Shown here: piece by piece, positions 33,601-45,943 of the stretch
Layout: every line of letters starts with the position of its first letter
Numbering within the stretch: the first letter of the stretch is position 1
Source: Primula veris
Taxonomy: Eukaryota > Streptophyta > Magnoliopsida > Ericales > Primulaceae
Length of the DNA: 64,000 nucleotides
Reading direction: 5' to 3'
NCBI GenBank assembly: GCA_963682055.1
Contig: OY821749.1
Location: 7,490,336-7,554,335 of the forward strand
Notes under the pieces: model-generated
What the model was told of the DNA's origin: nothing
The model's input: the letters and a program-made list of their open reading frames with translations, nothing else
The model's database searches: none
Translations under genes and position numbers: made by a program

Positions 33601-36600
33601 CTCATGAGGAATGATATGAGTGGTAGTAGTAATTAATAAATGGAGTATTAGCAAACTCTCTTTATCATACTCCATTTGTGCCGATTTAAATGGACTTTCG
33701 GGAGATGTGCAGTTCTAGGATGTGACTTTTTTGTATTTTTTATTGAAATTACAAGATTAAAAAAATTATTCACAGTTAGTTAAATATGTTGAGAACATTT
33801 GGAATCTGGGTTTTGACATCTTAAGCATGCCAATTTTACATCTTAAAAATTGCATGAATCCCACAATTCCTTTTAAATTGGGAAGGAGGGAGTATTTTCT
33901 TTAATGCTTCAGACACGTAGGATTGCTGACAAGCGGAATGTCGGATGGAGTTTCAAATGCGTGAACCTCATCTTTATTGTTAACAAAGGGACACACATAG
34001 GAGTCTTAGCACTTGAGCAGTGAAAACATAGCCTGGAGGTCTGAGATGTAATTATTTAAATCTGTATTTCAGTCCGCGGAAGAAACATTTTTGTTAAAGC
34101 TTTACTAAGTGTATTTTCAGAATCGTCACCGATGCTCTCTTATATACAAAATTATCTAGCTAGCATTTTCCTTATTTATTTGGGGAACCGGGAATACAAA
34201 CTTTTGGTTTTCTGTTTTAATATAAGTGCTCATTTTCACTGAATCGTTTTATTGAGGAACATTGATGTAGGACAAAACGGAAGCAAAGAACACAAGAAAA
34301 AAAAAAGAACACAAAGTAAATCAAAAACTCAAATCTTCATATCATATATTTTTTAGTATCAAAATATGCCGAAATCACCCATGAACAGCCATATAAATGG
34401 GCCACAAGGTTACATAGATGCAACCCCTAAATTCTAAACCATTTCTCAAAAAGAAACCCTTCGACTTCTGCAATTCATGTACCCCAAAATGCATGAAACT
34501 AACTACTAAATGTACCAAAACTGTTACAAACCCCACTGAAATCAGATTGTAATTCATGCAATTTTACTCATACCTTGTTCTGCACCAAACATTGGTCCGG
34601 AAACGTGCTTGATGTCAATGTGTACGTGTATATGTGTATTCAGCAATTTTGTGTTTTGGCCATGTGCTTAATTGTCCTATTGTTTTTGCCCATTTTCAGT
34701 TTTCTGTTTTGGTTGTCATTTTAAGTTTCTTTTTTCTGTTCTAAATTTTCAGGTAAAATGTAAATCAGGAACGTTATAACTTACCCTGTTTGCACTTATT
34801 TACGTGTTGATGAGCGGTTCTTGTGGACAAGGAATTGCCTTTATAATTTGTCAATAGTACTACTTGCTTCTGTACTTGGAGGTATAATCAAAATCAAAAT
34901 AATCTGTCATCATAGATAGTAACAAGTTCTTGAAGTTATCCACTTTCTAAAATAAAGTGAATATTTGTATGAGTAGCTTGGGAACTCATTGGAAATACAG
35001 TCAAAACCGGAAGACTGATGATGACTGTTGTTGCTAAAAGGTCTTTTATAAGCGAGGAATATATTTGTTTTTTCAGTACAACATCCAAAGACACTGAAAT
35101 ATTATGTTGTTAGAACCATTTATAAAATAGCCTCATCTTTTTTTACTAGTTGTTGTTGTAGAGTCGGCTTCAAATTTGAGTGCTAGCTTATAGTGCTGAA
35201 AGTAAAGACAGGACACATATGCAGGACAATATATAAACATATCATTTTTCCTTTTGTGTGTGTATATAGTATCTGTATACTGGAAGGCTGTAAAGTAAAA
35301 GACCTAAAATGTGCATTCAGAGTCTCAGACAATAGTTGTTAAAAGTTCAGAACTCTACTATATCACCATGTATCTAGGAGATATTTCTGTATGAGCGTAA
35401 TAGTTTATTTTGGTTATGGCGTGTCAATATCACCAAGTTTCTTATTTGAATATTTGTTGATTAGGGCTCTGTGCTTTTGACAATCTTGTGTTTTATTTTA
35501 GTTCTTATTCCAGTTCTCATTTTTAGTGTTGAAATTGAAGAACGCGAGAACATCATAGAAAAGTTGTAGCTAAAAGAGACTAATTGTCATGTAAATATGT
35601 ATTTATAAGGATTTCTAATATGTTTGGAGAAGTAAATATGTAAATGCATAACCAAAATATCTGTAGGAAATATGCCGAATTGGGTAAACTCAAAAAACAA
35701 GGATTTGAAGTTTTTTCATTACAAAATTTGAGAAATCGACTCTATTTTTCTGTGTGTAAAGTTGATGTTTATTATTTATTTGCTTCTTAGGTTTTGCAAT
35801 CTTGGGAACGAACTTAACAAAACAAAAATAATAATAGAAGTGTTACCAAGAAGCACAACATGTTTAATTTTACTAAATATATTGAGGTCTTCGAATTTTA
35901 CTTAACGTATCTGCGATTCTTGATTGTAGTTGTCAATGGATTTGATTGAGAATTGGATTTCACGGAATTTGCGGGATTCAGTTCAAGGAGCATGTCAATT
36001 GGGTATTACTGGAATTGCTACCTACCAGCCGTTTGATGGATTGTGGGAACTGAAAGTGGTAAGATTACTTCGATGACTGATGGTTCTTGTTTTGTTAAAT
36101 TTTATTTCTGTTCCTATCCTTAATGACCTAACTCGTTTACGGATATTACAAATTTGCAAATTTTTGATGTAAATTTTGATTACCAAGTAGTTTCTTCTTT
36201 TTAAAATTTCAATTGCAGAATCAAGAACATTTTATGATGCGTGGGTATTATAAATAAGATGTGCAATGTTTAGTTATTTCCTTATAGGTAGATTCATTGA
36301 TAAGACTCTAATTTGGTCCAATCTTTCGTAGTAACTTCCTGAAAATAAAGCAAGAACAAGTTCTTGTGAATCCTAGATCTTGCATCCAGACATTTCACCT
36401 TCGTCCATATCATCAAATCGAGAAGGTTCTAATGTTTTATAATCTCTTGTAACTTTGCAAATTTTTATGCCAAGACTTAACCAGTCAATTATTTATCTCC
36501 TGTGCTTATTTTTGGATGCAACAGATAATAAGTAAAGTTTGTTAAGAAGTAGAATTATTTCCAACATTCTGTTTCCCACTGCATTTGTTTTCTTCTCTAG

Positions 36601-38352
36601 TTTCCGTTAGTTATTAAAGGTACCAAATATAGATAGTCGAACTATTTTTATCAGCCAACAGTGTCTCAGACCCTCTGTTTCTTACCTTGGCTCTTTTTGA
36701 TTTTGCAGGCTTTGTCAGGTTTCATGTCTCAGATAATGGGAGGAGAATCATATTTCAACCCATCACATTTAGTACTAACATGTGGCGCTACTCCTGCTAT
36801 TGAGATACTTTCCTTTTGCTTGGCAGACCATGGTAATGCATTTCTTGTGCCTACACCGTACTATCCCGGGTAATAGTCACTCTTCTATTTGTTTTAGGGT
36901 AAAGTGCAAATAACCTCCAAATACCATGTCTATGTTTTTTTAAAGACAATGCCATGTACTTTAGTTACTAGCAATTAAACCCCAAATACTGTAGATTTTC
37001 TGCAACACTCCCTCATGGGCACTTTTAAAATGACGCAACTCTGTGTCCGATGTTAAGTTTTGGATGATTGTTTTTTTTTCATACATGTATTATGTTAATA
37101 TGTTTGCATGCTGGATTGCGACAATAAAGTTATTTAGTGAAATTCTAAGCAATATGATATATGAAACTGGAAAACTGTACCTTTTTTTCAATAAAAAATT
37201 ATGTGAACCTGCAGTGAAGTGCAATTTCAAAATTTGGAACTCAAAAAGATTACATTGAAAAGAATCTTGATTTATACAAAACGTGATGTGGACTGCAATT
37301 AAAGTTTGACTTAAATTTTGATTGCAAAAGCTAGATAGTAGGTGGGGTTTAATTTCTCGCGACGGAGGTACGGGGACTTATTTGCAAACACCTATAATAC
37401 ATGGGTCGTTTGCAGTTGATCCATTGATTTATTTAGCATTTCCAATGATAATACATATCTAAGCAATTTGACTGGAACTAATTAAGGGGCCTTTTTCAGT
37501 TTTGATAGGGATATGAGGTGGCGAACTGGGGTGGAGCTAATACCTGTCCACTGTCGAAGCTCTGATAATTTCTCTTTAAGTATCACAGCTCTTGAGCAAG
37601 CATATAATCAGGCTAGAAAGCGGGGACAAAAAGTTCGTGGGGTTCTAATCTCGAACCCTTCCAACCCTGTTGGGAATATTATTAATCACGAAACTCTTTA
37701 CAATCTTGTAGACTTTGCAAGAGACAAGAATATCCATATTATATCTGACGAAATTTTTGCGGGGTCCACTCATGGGAGTGAAAAGTTCATCAGTATAGCA
37801 GAAATCGTTGATTCGGAAGATCTTGACAAAAACCGGGTCCATATAATTTATGGATTATCCAAGGACTTGTCTGTCCCAGGATTTAGAGTTGGTGTTATCT
37901 ATTCTGTGAATGAACATGTTTTAGCTGCTTCCAAAAGGTTGACAAGATATTCTTCGATATCAACTCCAACTCAAAGGCTACTAATTGCAATACTTTCGGA
38001 CAAACATTTCACGCAAGAGTATATAGCGACCAACAAAAGGCGAATAAGATTAATGTACGATATGTTTGTGGCAGGTTTAAAGAGACTAGGAATCGAGTGC
38101 GTGAAAAGCAGTGGAGGATTCTATTGCTGGGCCGATATGAGTAGATATATTCGTCCTTATAATGAAAAAGGAGAGCTTGAATTGTGGGATAAGCTTTCAA
38201 CTGTTGGTAAAATAAATGTTACCCCTGGTACAAGTTGTCATTGTATTGAACCGGGATGGTTTAGATGCTGTTTTACCGCTTTATCGGTGAAGGATATTCC
38301 TCTAGTTGTAGAACGAATTAGGAAAGTTATCGAAACTTGTAATCTCAATTAA
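30656..38352 (+). CDS. ACS12: ACS12/ACS10-like PLP-dependent aminotransferase
   Basis: Four exons: 30656-31060, 35930-36058, 36709-36869, 37500-38352. All junctions are GT-AG and in phase, giving about 515 residues. Residues 1-55 are the N-terminal extension peculiar to ACS10/ACS12, with a hydrophobic stretch at ~31-50, then a proline/serine-rich linker. The fold-type I aminotransferase domain follows: [16 protein letters not shown] (exon 1), YQPFDG (exon 2), TCGATPAIE and the [17 protein letters not shown] substrate loop (exons 3-4), NPSNPVG (284-290), the PLP-contacting Asp in IISDE (315), the Schiff-base lysine in GLSKDL (Lys353) and the phosphate-binding Arg in PGFRVG (361). In Arabidopsis ACS10 and ACS12 are aminotransferases for Asp/aromatic amino acids and lack ACC synthase activity, despite their name. 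Intron 1 (4.9 kb) is filled with decayed copies of exon 1. No frame damage is seen in the four exons. Confidence 0.92.
31363..31654 (+). pseudogene. Decayed copy 1 of ACS12-like exon 1
   Basis: Aligns with exon 1 from its [11 protein letters not shown] segment to the last codon (AACACT). It has a deletion in the proline-rich linker and scattered substitutions, but the second part is still open ([20 protein letters not shown], then [11 protein letters not shown]). The splice donor is destroyed: exon 1 ends ACT-GTGAGT, the copy ends ACT-GAGTTT. It lacks the original ATG and first ~30 codons. Confidence 0.88.
31879..32178 (+). pseudogene. Decayed copy 2 of ACS12-like exon 1
   Basis: Covers the same span as copy 1, starting TTTAATACTGGACTCACTAA and ending AGAACACT. 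It has an in-frame stop (GTGTAGG near 32041) and frameshifts in the proline-rich linker, and again has GAGTTT instead of the GTGAGT donor. The flanking non-coding sequence (CACGTGCAA..., ...CTATGTGGATGAACTTTGAAGA) is also repeated, so the duplicated unit includes intron DNA. Confidence 0.88.
32596..33278 (+). repeat. Shorter exon-1 remnants (copies 3-5) in ACS12-like intron 1
   Basis: Three ever shorter pieces of the exon 1 end: 32596-32696 (ATTATGTTGGGTTGGATAGG ... AACACT), 32868-32924 (GATGACGTGGCGAATCCCGG ... AACACT) and 33260-33278 (GGGTTGGCTCAAAACACT). Each is followed by the same intron-derived block. Copies 3 and 4 have lost the GT donor; copy 5 keeps GTGATT. Confidence 0.8.
33670..33892. 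mobile_element. Stowaway MITE, 223 bp, in ACS12-like intron 1
   Basis: The ends CTCCATTTGTGCCGATTTAA and (inverted) CTCCCTCCTTCCCAATTTAA are flanked by TA on both sides (33668-33669 and 33893-33894). The interior is AT-rich and non-coding. Confidence 0.8.
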
Positions 38353-38879
38353 AGTGCCTTAGGCTTGTGTAGCTAAGCTAATCTAACTGATGATACAGTG
38401 ATTAGATTAGATAAGACTCCTGTTATTTTTGTATATATTGTAGTGCTCACAAAAAGAAAGAGTAACATTTGAGTTCTTTTGATTGTGGTTCATTTTACTT
38501 TGGGAAAGAGTAGGAATATTCTTTTTTCTTTACCCATAACTGAAAGTATCTAATTCAATCCATGACTGATCAAAATTTACAAAATATGATCTGAATCCTG
38601 CATCTGCTTGCTATTGTATAATATTTGGTACTTTTATGAAGAATTTTTGTAACCAAATTGGAGAGTAAAACTCAATGCACCAAATGACTATGCAATACCA
38701 AGGAGACCCCAGTGGAAGTACCCCTCTTTTATATCAGTTTTAGTTGCAACTGCTTCTTTATCTTCCTTTGAAATTCTTCAATCTTGTTGTTAATCCCAAA
38801 CAGGAAGCATCCCATTGCTTCATTCTTTATAGAGCCCTGCCATGTCAACAGTCAGCTAAGAGTCTAAGACTAAATTATA

Positions 38880-39003
38880 TGTAGATACACATGTATATAT
38901 GTATCGATATATGTGCATGTATGTATACAAATATATGTACGCATACGTATATATAATTATATATATATAGGGATATATATATATATATATATAGGGATAT
39001 ATT
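38880..39003. repeat. TA/TG-rich microsatellite cluster
   Basis: Runs of ATATGTATC..., TATACAAATATATG and (TA)n interrupted twice by TATAGGGATATA. It lies in the ~850-bp spacer between the convergent ACS12-like and DUF688 genes, in which I see nothing else beyond the expected 3' untranslated regions. Confidence 0.8.
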
Positions 39004-39201
39004 TAAAAGATTGCATCATTTTGTTTCTCAGACCAATTGGTTTTAGACTTCCAACATGTGGCGATTTGGTTCAGTTCTCATTACATTCTTCTAGTTTGGA
39101 ATGATTTTCAGTCTGTTTTACAAACAGTTTTCATCTGGTATGGTACATATAATTAATATTTGCATTTGTTCTCGTTGAGACCTTTTATTAGTCAGTAGGA
39201 A

Positions 39202-40311
39202 TCAAAATGTTTTGGTTAAGAGAAGCCGATGAATTACCACTGAATTATGTCGTCGAATTTGAACTGCTTTACTAAAATAACTTCTTCTTCGGCTCATCAT
39301 GATCAGCTCCCCCAATGTCGTTGGCCTTCTTATCGAGGCACTGAAACTACTCTCACCATCGAAATCTTTACTCTGTAATTTCATTTTATTATTTTCAAGA
39401 CTGTTTTCCTCTTCCTCTGGACACCCAACTTTTTCGAGGAAATTCAATTTTGGTGATAAAAGCGGAAATAATCGCTCCAAGAAAGGTGCCCCGACTAGGC
39501 CTGCAGTACCTGTTCTAGAGCTACTCGTACTGCTATCAGATTCGTAACCTGGTGGCGAATGCACTGTTTCCAGAACAGGGACAGAGTTGGCAAATGTGAC
39601 AGCTGGCACATGACAATTGGCTTGCATAGAGGGACTCGAGCTAAAAGATTCATCGGTGCAGAAACTGAGTGTTTCAGAATCGGATTCAGAAACCATTTGT
39701 TTCTCATTTTTGCATACTTTTTCATAATCTGAGTCGTTTTCATCATCATCAAAGGGGATACACGCGATGAGCTTGATTGGTGGATGAGGTGCTGATGGAT
39801 CAAGTCGACCGGCTTTAGTTTCAAAACTGGACTTATCAAAATTTGATTTGAAAATCATCTCACTTTCTTCATGGGTTCTGTTTTGAGAATCTTTAGTTTG
39901 CAAGTGATAGCATGCAAGTGGCTTCCCGGGTTTCTCCTCCCATTCGAATGGAATCGACGCAATGAGTTTGATAGGAGGATGACGTGGTGGTACAGACGAT
40001 TCGTAAAACGTCTCTTTTTCATTTTTGCTTTCGTGTTGGTTGCTAAAACTAGCTTCATCTTTGTTTCCATATCCTGTCTTTTGTTTGTAAAAAGAGGGAA
40101 GTGGCTTTCCTGGCTTTTCCTCCCACTCGAAGGGAACGGAAGCAATGAGCTTTATTGAAGGATGAGGTGGCGGGGGAGGTGGAGTTTGGGATGGTCTAAC
40201 AACTTTCCAGTCATTTTTTGTGGTACCTGGTTTTGCTTCCCAAATAAAGGGAACAGATATCTGCTGTTTTTGCCATATACTTTGGTTTTTTGGGAGCTCT
40301 AATTCAACCAT
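39202..40311 (-). CDS. DUF688-family protein with repeated PFxWExKPG motif
   Basis: A single-exon, 369-residue protein with no signal peptide or membrane segment. The motif VPFIWEAKPG occurs at residues 20-29 and is repeated as VPFEWEEKPGKP at 59-70 and IPFEWEEKPGKP at 120-131. The latter two are each preceded by PIKLIAS-type sequence after a proline-rich stretch (PPPPPPHP at 44-51). A fourth copy at ~178-187 keeps IKLIACIPF but has lost WEEKPG and runs into an acidic DDDENDSD tract. The C-terminus (330-369) holds the basic SRRRSYFSKAVQIRRH segment, a possible nuclear signal. This fits plant DUF688 proteins (hydroxyproline-rich-like in some annotations), whose function is unknown. It is convergent with the ACS12-like gene. 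Confidence 0.85.
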   Translation of the reverse strand: MVELELPKNQSIWQKQQISVPFIWEAKPGTTKNDWKVVRPSQTPPPPPPHPSIKLIASVPFEWEEKPGKPLPSFYKQKTGYGNKDEASFSNQHESKNEKETFYESSVPPRHPPIKLIASIPFEWEEKPGKPLACYHLQTKDSQNRTHEESEMIFKSNFDKSSFETKAGRLDPSAPHPPIKLIACIPFDDDENDSDYEKVCKNEKQMVSESDSETLSFCTDESFSSSPSMQANCHVPAVTFANSVPVLETVHSPPGYESDSSTSSSRTGTAGLVGAPFLERLFPLLSPKLNFLEKVGCPEEEENSLENNKMKLQSKDFDGESSFSASIRRPTTLGELIMMSRRRSYFSKAVQIRRHNSVVIHRLLLTKTF

Positions 40312-40370
40312 TATGGGAGAAAATTGAGGTTTCTTAGCTAGATTGATACTGTAAGTTAGTTGATGTTAAA

Positions 40371-40383
40371 TTTATATATATAC
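40371..40383 (-). promoter_or_regulatory. TATA box of the DUF688 gene
   Basis: TATATATATAAA on the minus strand, about 60 bp upstream of the DUF688 start codon at 40311, fits a plant core promoter with a short leader. TA-rich runs are common here, so it is not certain. Confidence 0.5.
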
Positions 40384-41079
40384 AAGTGATTTTAGGTAGA
40401 TTGGCACTTTGGCAGTATCTTTTGACATTTCGTTATGTGCTAAGGGGTATAATATAATTTTAGTCTTCATGGTTAGGTCAACCTGCCATCTTCCTAATCC
40501 TTCTACTTAGATGTGGTTTGTAGCCAACCCACTGGTACTTAATGGTTTATATGTTATACAAAATATGTTTTTATTTCGATTACTTGTCAATGTAGAAAAG
40601 TTGGATATTAGTATCAAGGGCTAGTGGTATCGCCACTGCCAAACTCTTGTCTTTCTCGTTTTTAATCTTAATTTTAGTCCAAAAGCAATGAGGTCTTTGG
40701 GCCCGTTTTGAACTCAATTGTTTTGATTCTGAAATACAGAACTGGTTTGAAGGGAGATTCTAAACTCAAAAATGTAAGAAATAATATCACTTTATAAAGA
40801 AAGGGTTATTTTTTTTTGAAAATTTTGTATAGTATATAAATCTTTTTCCAAAATAAATCAAGTTCTCATAAAAAGGTTACTTAATCGTAAGAAAAAACTC
40901 TTGAAAAATAAAAGTTTTTTTTAAAGTCGTTATTTTTTCTTTATAAAAGTTTCTAAGTAAACAGTTTTCAAAAGGAAAATGTTTAAAAAACATTGTATTG
41001 GTTAAAGGGAAAACAATTCATACGCTTCCTTTCCAGAAAATACGCTTCCTACGAGAGCATGTTTATGTGTATTTTTATT

Positions 41080-41930
41080 ATAATCTTCGAAAAATCATGT
41101 TCGAGGCCCCTATTTATCAAAAATAGCGTTTTATTATTTACAAGAGTAATGCCTATCCGGTACTAAAGTGTCGAGTCATGAAATTAGTTTGGTTACTTAT
41201 TTCTTGAAGTGGTGATGCCAATTGTAACTAATCATTTATTTTTTACTTAGTTTCTTTATTTATGCAAAGGCATGCATAGTTTGAGGCCCCCATTTATTTT
41301 GGTTACTAATTACACTAGTTTCTACTTATTTCTTGAATCATTACATTCAGCAAAGAATTTTGATAGGAATTGATGAAAATAATAAAAAATTTCCGTGTGT
41401 TTTGATTAAAATCTTTAAAAAATAGTGTTTGATGTCCCTATTTACCAAAAATAGCGTTTAAGTCCCTTTCTTTTAAAGTTCTTGGTTCGGTCCCTGGTTA
41501 CATTTATTTATTTCTCAAGAGTAACGCCCATCTGGTACTGATGTCCCGAGTCCTGAAATTGTTGCTGTTATTGTATTTGTTTTTGTTAGTTATTTTTTGA
41601 AGTGGTGATGTAACTTTTAACTGATCTTTTCTTCAATCGTTACATTCAGGGAAGAATTTTGATAAGAATCGATGAAAAAAAATGATTCAAATCTTCAAAA
41701 CTTAGTGTTTGAGGCCCCCATTTACCAAAAGTGGTGTTTAAGTCCCTCCATGTTAAAGTTCCCGGTTTAGTCCTTGGTTATATTTATTTATTTACTCGGA
41801 ATAACGCCCATCCTATACTAATGTCCCGAGTCGTGAAATTGTTGTTGTAATTGTTTTCGTTACATGTTTCTTGAAGTGGTGATGTAATTTCTAACAAGCC
41901 ATTTATTTTTGAATTAGTTTCTTTATTGAA
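41080..41930. repeat. Three diverged tandem copies of a ~280-375 bp repeat
   Basis: Each copy carries, in order, AGTGTTTGAGGCCCC, ATTTACCAAAAATAGCGTTT, AGTAACGCCCATCNNGTACT, GTCCCGAGTC-TGAAATT and TTCTTGAAGTGGTGATG. The AACGCCCATC landmark is near 41146, 41521 and 41803. Copies differ by indels. No coding potential and no LTR-type ends were found. Confidence 0.75.
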
Positions 41931-43140
41931 GCAGGGACATACATAGTTTCTACTACTACCGAACGATTTCTTTATAGAGGCAACGTAGTGTTTAAGTAAT
42001 TGGTCATATACAAGTTGGGCTTAAAATAATTGGGACTTGTAAATTTGGTCTCTGTCTCGTCTGACCCAGGTTCCATTGGTGGTCAACTTCTTTTCTTGCA
42101 GAATAGATTGATCCTTGATGTAATGTAGGTAGTTGTTATGTGCTCCTTTTGCAATAAACCATGTGTTGGTATCTGAATTTCCATGAATACACCATAGTAG
42201 TAATAAATGATATCTTAGATTTGGCAAAAACTTTAGGTTGTTATCTTAAGTTACTAATGGAAGATAACGACTCGTATTACTTATATGAGCTAAAACATGA
42301 CTTCAACTTAAATTGGTCTCCATGGTTTCCCAACTGAAAGAAACAACTAGCCTGAGCTAATTTGTTATAAATAAGGTCATTTCTTCTTGCTTAAGTGGCA
42401 TGAAAGGTTGATATCGGTTGAAATTTTGTTTAGTTTTATGTGATTACCAGCTGCTAAACCCTCCGCATATTTAGCAGGAATTAACAAATATGTCAATGCA
42501 AAAAGGTGGTCAGAATATATTGATAACTAATGGGAACAGAAAAAAATCTATGTAATGTGGTAACTCTTGGAAAATTACGTATAGTTGATAATGTTATCTT
42601 AAGTTTCTCTTATTTCTTTGTTATTTAAAAATTGTATTTAGTTACTTATTATGATTGGTGATGTATCTTGCAACCAATTCTTTATTAATCAATTAGTTCT
42701 TCTATTCAGTTATGGACAGGTGTTAGGACCTTGGTGTCCGGGTGACTTGGTCAGTGAGTTTGCACGTGGTATTTAAGCCCTGGTTCGTGCCATCACTTGT
42801 TTGATTTTGAAAACGAAAAATTAACCCTGTGACAACTTTATATGTGTGAATTTAGGAACACGTATTTTGCACATCTACGAGTCAGGGATAATTTATCAGG
42901 CAATTATAATGGTTGATTTCTTTATAGCGTGGAATAAATGTATGTAAATCTACTTATTTGCATAAGAATATAGTTTGGGTTTCTTTGTAAGCTAGACTCC
43001 GAACTAATTTCGAGAGTCCTATGATCTATAAATATGTTAGTTACTTTCTGGGCTATTTTGAGTTTTGTGTTTTTCTTCATTTATTCATTCAATTTGGGAG
43101 CTTAGTTAGTTGTGAATTCTATATAGACATGGATACGGTA

Positions 43141-43230
43141 TGGACAAGTTCTCTAAACAAATTTTGATTATTTACACAAACAAAATGGACGAGTTTTCTA
43201 AACAAAATTTGATTATTCATGCGAACAAAA
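43141..43230. repeat. Two-copy 45-bp tandem repeat
   Basis: TGGACAAGTTCTCTAAACAA... at 43141 recurs at 43186 with a few substitutions, each copy ending ACAAAATG-like sequence. Confidence 0.8.
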
Positions 43231-44084
43231 TGCAGAAGTTAACAAGTCCCCTGTAATTTTTTTGGGAGGGAGTATGTGTATTGGATGAATCTTTCAGTAC
43301 CCAAGGGTGGTTGGCCGTGATATTTTTTGGTAAGCTACATATAACAACTATGTAATACCTATGGTTATAATTAAATTGTATCAAATAGCGATAAACCATG
43401 AAATTTCATCCTGATTCTGAAATCGAAATGCTCGTGACATATTATTTATCTTTGGATAAAGCTTTCTCTTATTCTCTTGAAGCTACCATATTACTTGATT
43501 ACGATTTCATTTTCAAATCTCCATGGTTATCTAACTCACGAAAGAACTTTTCTTCGATTAAGGGTTGTTTTCTGCAAATTTGCGTGACATCATAAGTAGA
43601 TATGGTTTTAAATCGTGCTTTTCACGGTGGTTATTTACATTATTTACTATTTTATATTTATTGACTTTTTCTTTTTGTTTCTTAAATCTTCGAATAGTGA
43701 TACAATGTGCAATAACTTTCAATACCTTATTTCTTTTTATTAATCAAGGTCAGGCACTGTTTGTGTTTTGCATGCATTCACTTCTCTTTAGATGTCAAAT
43801 TAGCTATTTTGCTGACTAAGTAGGTTTGGTCAATTACCCTCGATTAGTTAGTGGAACATATAGTTTGTTAGCTGTTTTACGGATTTGATTTCCTAAGTGT
43901 GGATTTCATTTGTATTTATCAACAATTGACTTCTTTATTGAATGAGATGACATGGTATGCATTTTGATTATTGACTTCTATATTGAATGAGATGACATGG
44001 TATGTATTTATCAACAATTAACTTTTTTATTGACTTCTTTATTCAAACTGAACTGTATGTAATTTATAGCAAACTACCTCTATA

Positions 44085-44470
44085 TGTACTAAACTAAATG
44101 CATTTTAAACCGAAGTATATACCATTTCGATTTAACTAGAGTCACATTGTTGAGAACTATATGTACTTTCGACTGAACTAGATATACTTTTAGATGAACC
44201 ATATGCACTTTTAGCCGAACCAGATGCACTTTTAGTTGAACCATATGCACATTCAGCTGAATCAGATGCATTTTCCATTGGACTAGATACACTTTTATTG
44301 AACTAGATACATTTTGAGCTAAATTTTATGCACTTTCGACTGATCTATATGCACTTCCGACTGAATTATTTGCCCTTTTAACTGTAATTTATGCACTTTT
44401 ATTGAACTATATGCACTTTCAATTAAAATATATGTAGTTTCGACTGAATTATATGCAATTTCGCCTCATT
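44085..44470. repeat. 24-bp minisatellite, ~16 diverged units
   Basis: Imperfect units of the type CTGAACTAGATGCACTTTTAG recur every ~24 bp, with ATGCACTTT/ATACACTTT as the most constant part. Because 24 is a multiple of 3, one minus-strand frame stays open from 44292 to 44089 and reads as octapeptide repeats (VHMVQLK-like). I do not regard this as a gene. Confidence 0.85.
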
Positions 44471-45943
44471 TAGATTAAAAAGACCATTTTTTCATGAAAA
44501 ATTCACTTTTTGGTAGGAAAACTGTTTTTTAATGAAAAAATAACTTTTGGGTTTAAAAAATGGTATATTGAAAAGAATTTTTTTTTATTTTTTGTGACTT
44601 TTTTGTGAATTTTTTGTGTTTTTTTCGGTTTTTTATAATTTAAAACTAATTTTTTGAGTTTCCACATAAATAAAGTATGTGTATTATGTTTTGAGTTTGT
44701 ATAATGACATTTTTATAAATAAAGTAAATAATTAAAATGTGATATCTATAAAGAGCGTGAACTTATAGAAATACAAAGAGAATATATATTGACATGAGAT
44801 AATTATAAGGAAATTCCCCTTATAAACAAGCATCAGCGGAAAAGATTATATGAACAAGCACTGAATACCAACGGCGGAGAACACTAAAGGAGATTGAAGT
44901 TTTAATTACACATCGTTCCGATTCAAGTCTATAACTAGCAAGTAGCAACGCTACAGATAGATCAATTCAATAGGCTCATTCTTCCCAGGCGCCAACTTTC
45001 TATTAATTCATTTGTAGGTTCATCAAGCATTATTTGGTAATACACACGTTTTTTTTTTGGGGGGGACCAATTCATGAATAAAACGATCCGGTACTTTGTG
45101 GCTATTGTCCTATTACAACTCTTTCTAAATCTCATCTCTCCCTCTTTCTGATCTCGCTTCCACCATGGCCTTGGATGGTCTGTAAAACCACTTCATTTTT
45201 TTCATTGTTGTTCTATGACATTAGTCATTAGCTGTAGCCTGTAGCTGTCAATTTCACTAATTTGACACTGCACTGGCTCTTTTGTTTATATTACTGGGAC
45301 ACAGATGCAAGTCTATATTACTCCACTGTTTTAATCAATTCCATTTCCTTCGTATACTTTCAGTTCTGATGGCAATGTCGACAATTTTTGTATAGGTGGT
45401 GGATATGGTCCTCATTTTCAAGAAAATAATTCCGTGTCCTGACACGTTTTACACTTTTTTTCTCGTATTTAAAGCCTTAGTTGCTCGAATTAGAAGGCTA
45501 TACATGCCAAAGGAATGAAGTCGATATTTTAATCGTCTAAAATTACTTTCACTCATACGAAAAATCGCTTACTAAACTTCATAATAACTATAGTCCACGC
45601 CTTCCTCCGTCTAGACCCCGTCTAGACGTCTGACCTTGGTCTGGGGTTCTGATTAATACAAGGCACTTTGACATAGGTCAAATTAACCCGGGTCAAATGG
45701 ATCAGAATAGGTGGTTTTTTTTTTATGATTCTCTTTTATAAATCAATCGTTATAAAGTACAAGCTGTAAACATTACTACAACATAGGCCATGCGACTTCC
45801 AATATATGCAAAATCGACTCCTCTTATAGTAAGGACGGGTTACATAAGCTAACCGGAAAAATAATTATACATGTAATAATGAACTAACTGTACAAATGGG
45901 GGCAAACATGTCTCCCTCAAGCATGCATGCTGACTTCTCGAGC

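Larger units (their letters stand above)
40384..45900. other. Gene-free interval between DUF688 and CPSF160
   Basis: No supported coding region. It contains the tandem repeats at 41080-41930, 43141-43230 and 44085-44470, and an imperfect ~60-bp direct repeat around 43920-44035. A stretch at 45105-45180 looks like a leader plus the short exon start ATGGCCTTGGATG before a GT, but no downstream exon could be tied to it. Confidence 0.45.

Noticed and set aside
44089..44292. 67-codon octapeptide-repeat frame as a gene
   Set aside because: It exists only because the minisatellite period is a multiple of three; no promoter or similarity.
45105..45180. Possible first exon (leader, then ATGGCCTTGGATG before GT)
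   Set aside because: It looks like a gene start, but no downstream exon on the plus strand can be linked to it before the CPSF160 gene on the other strand.
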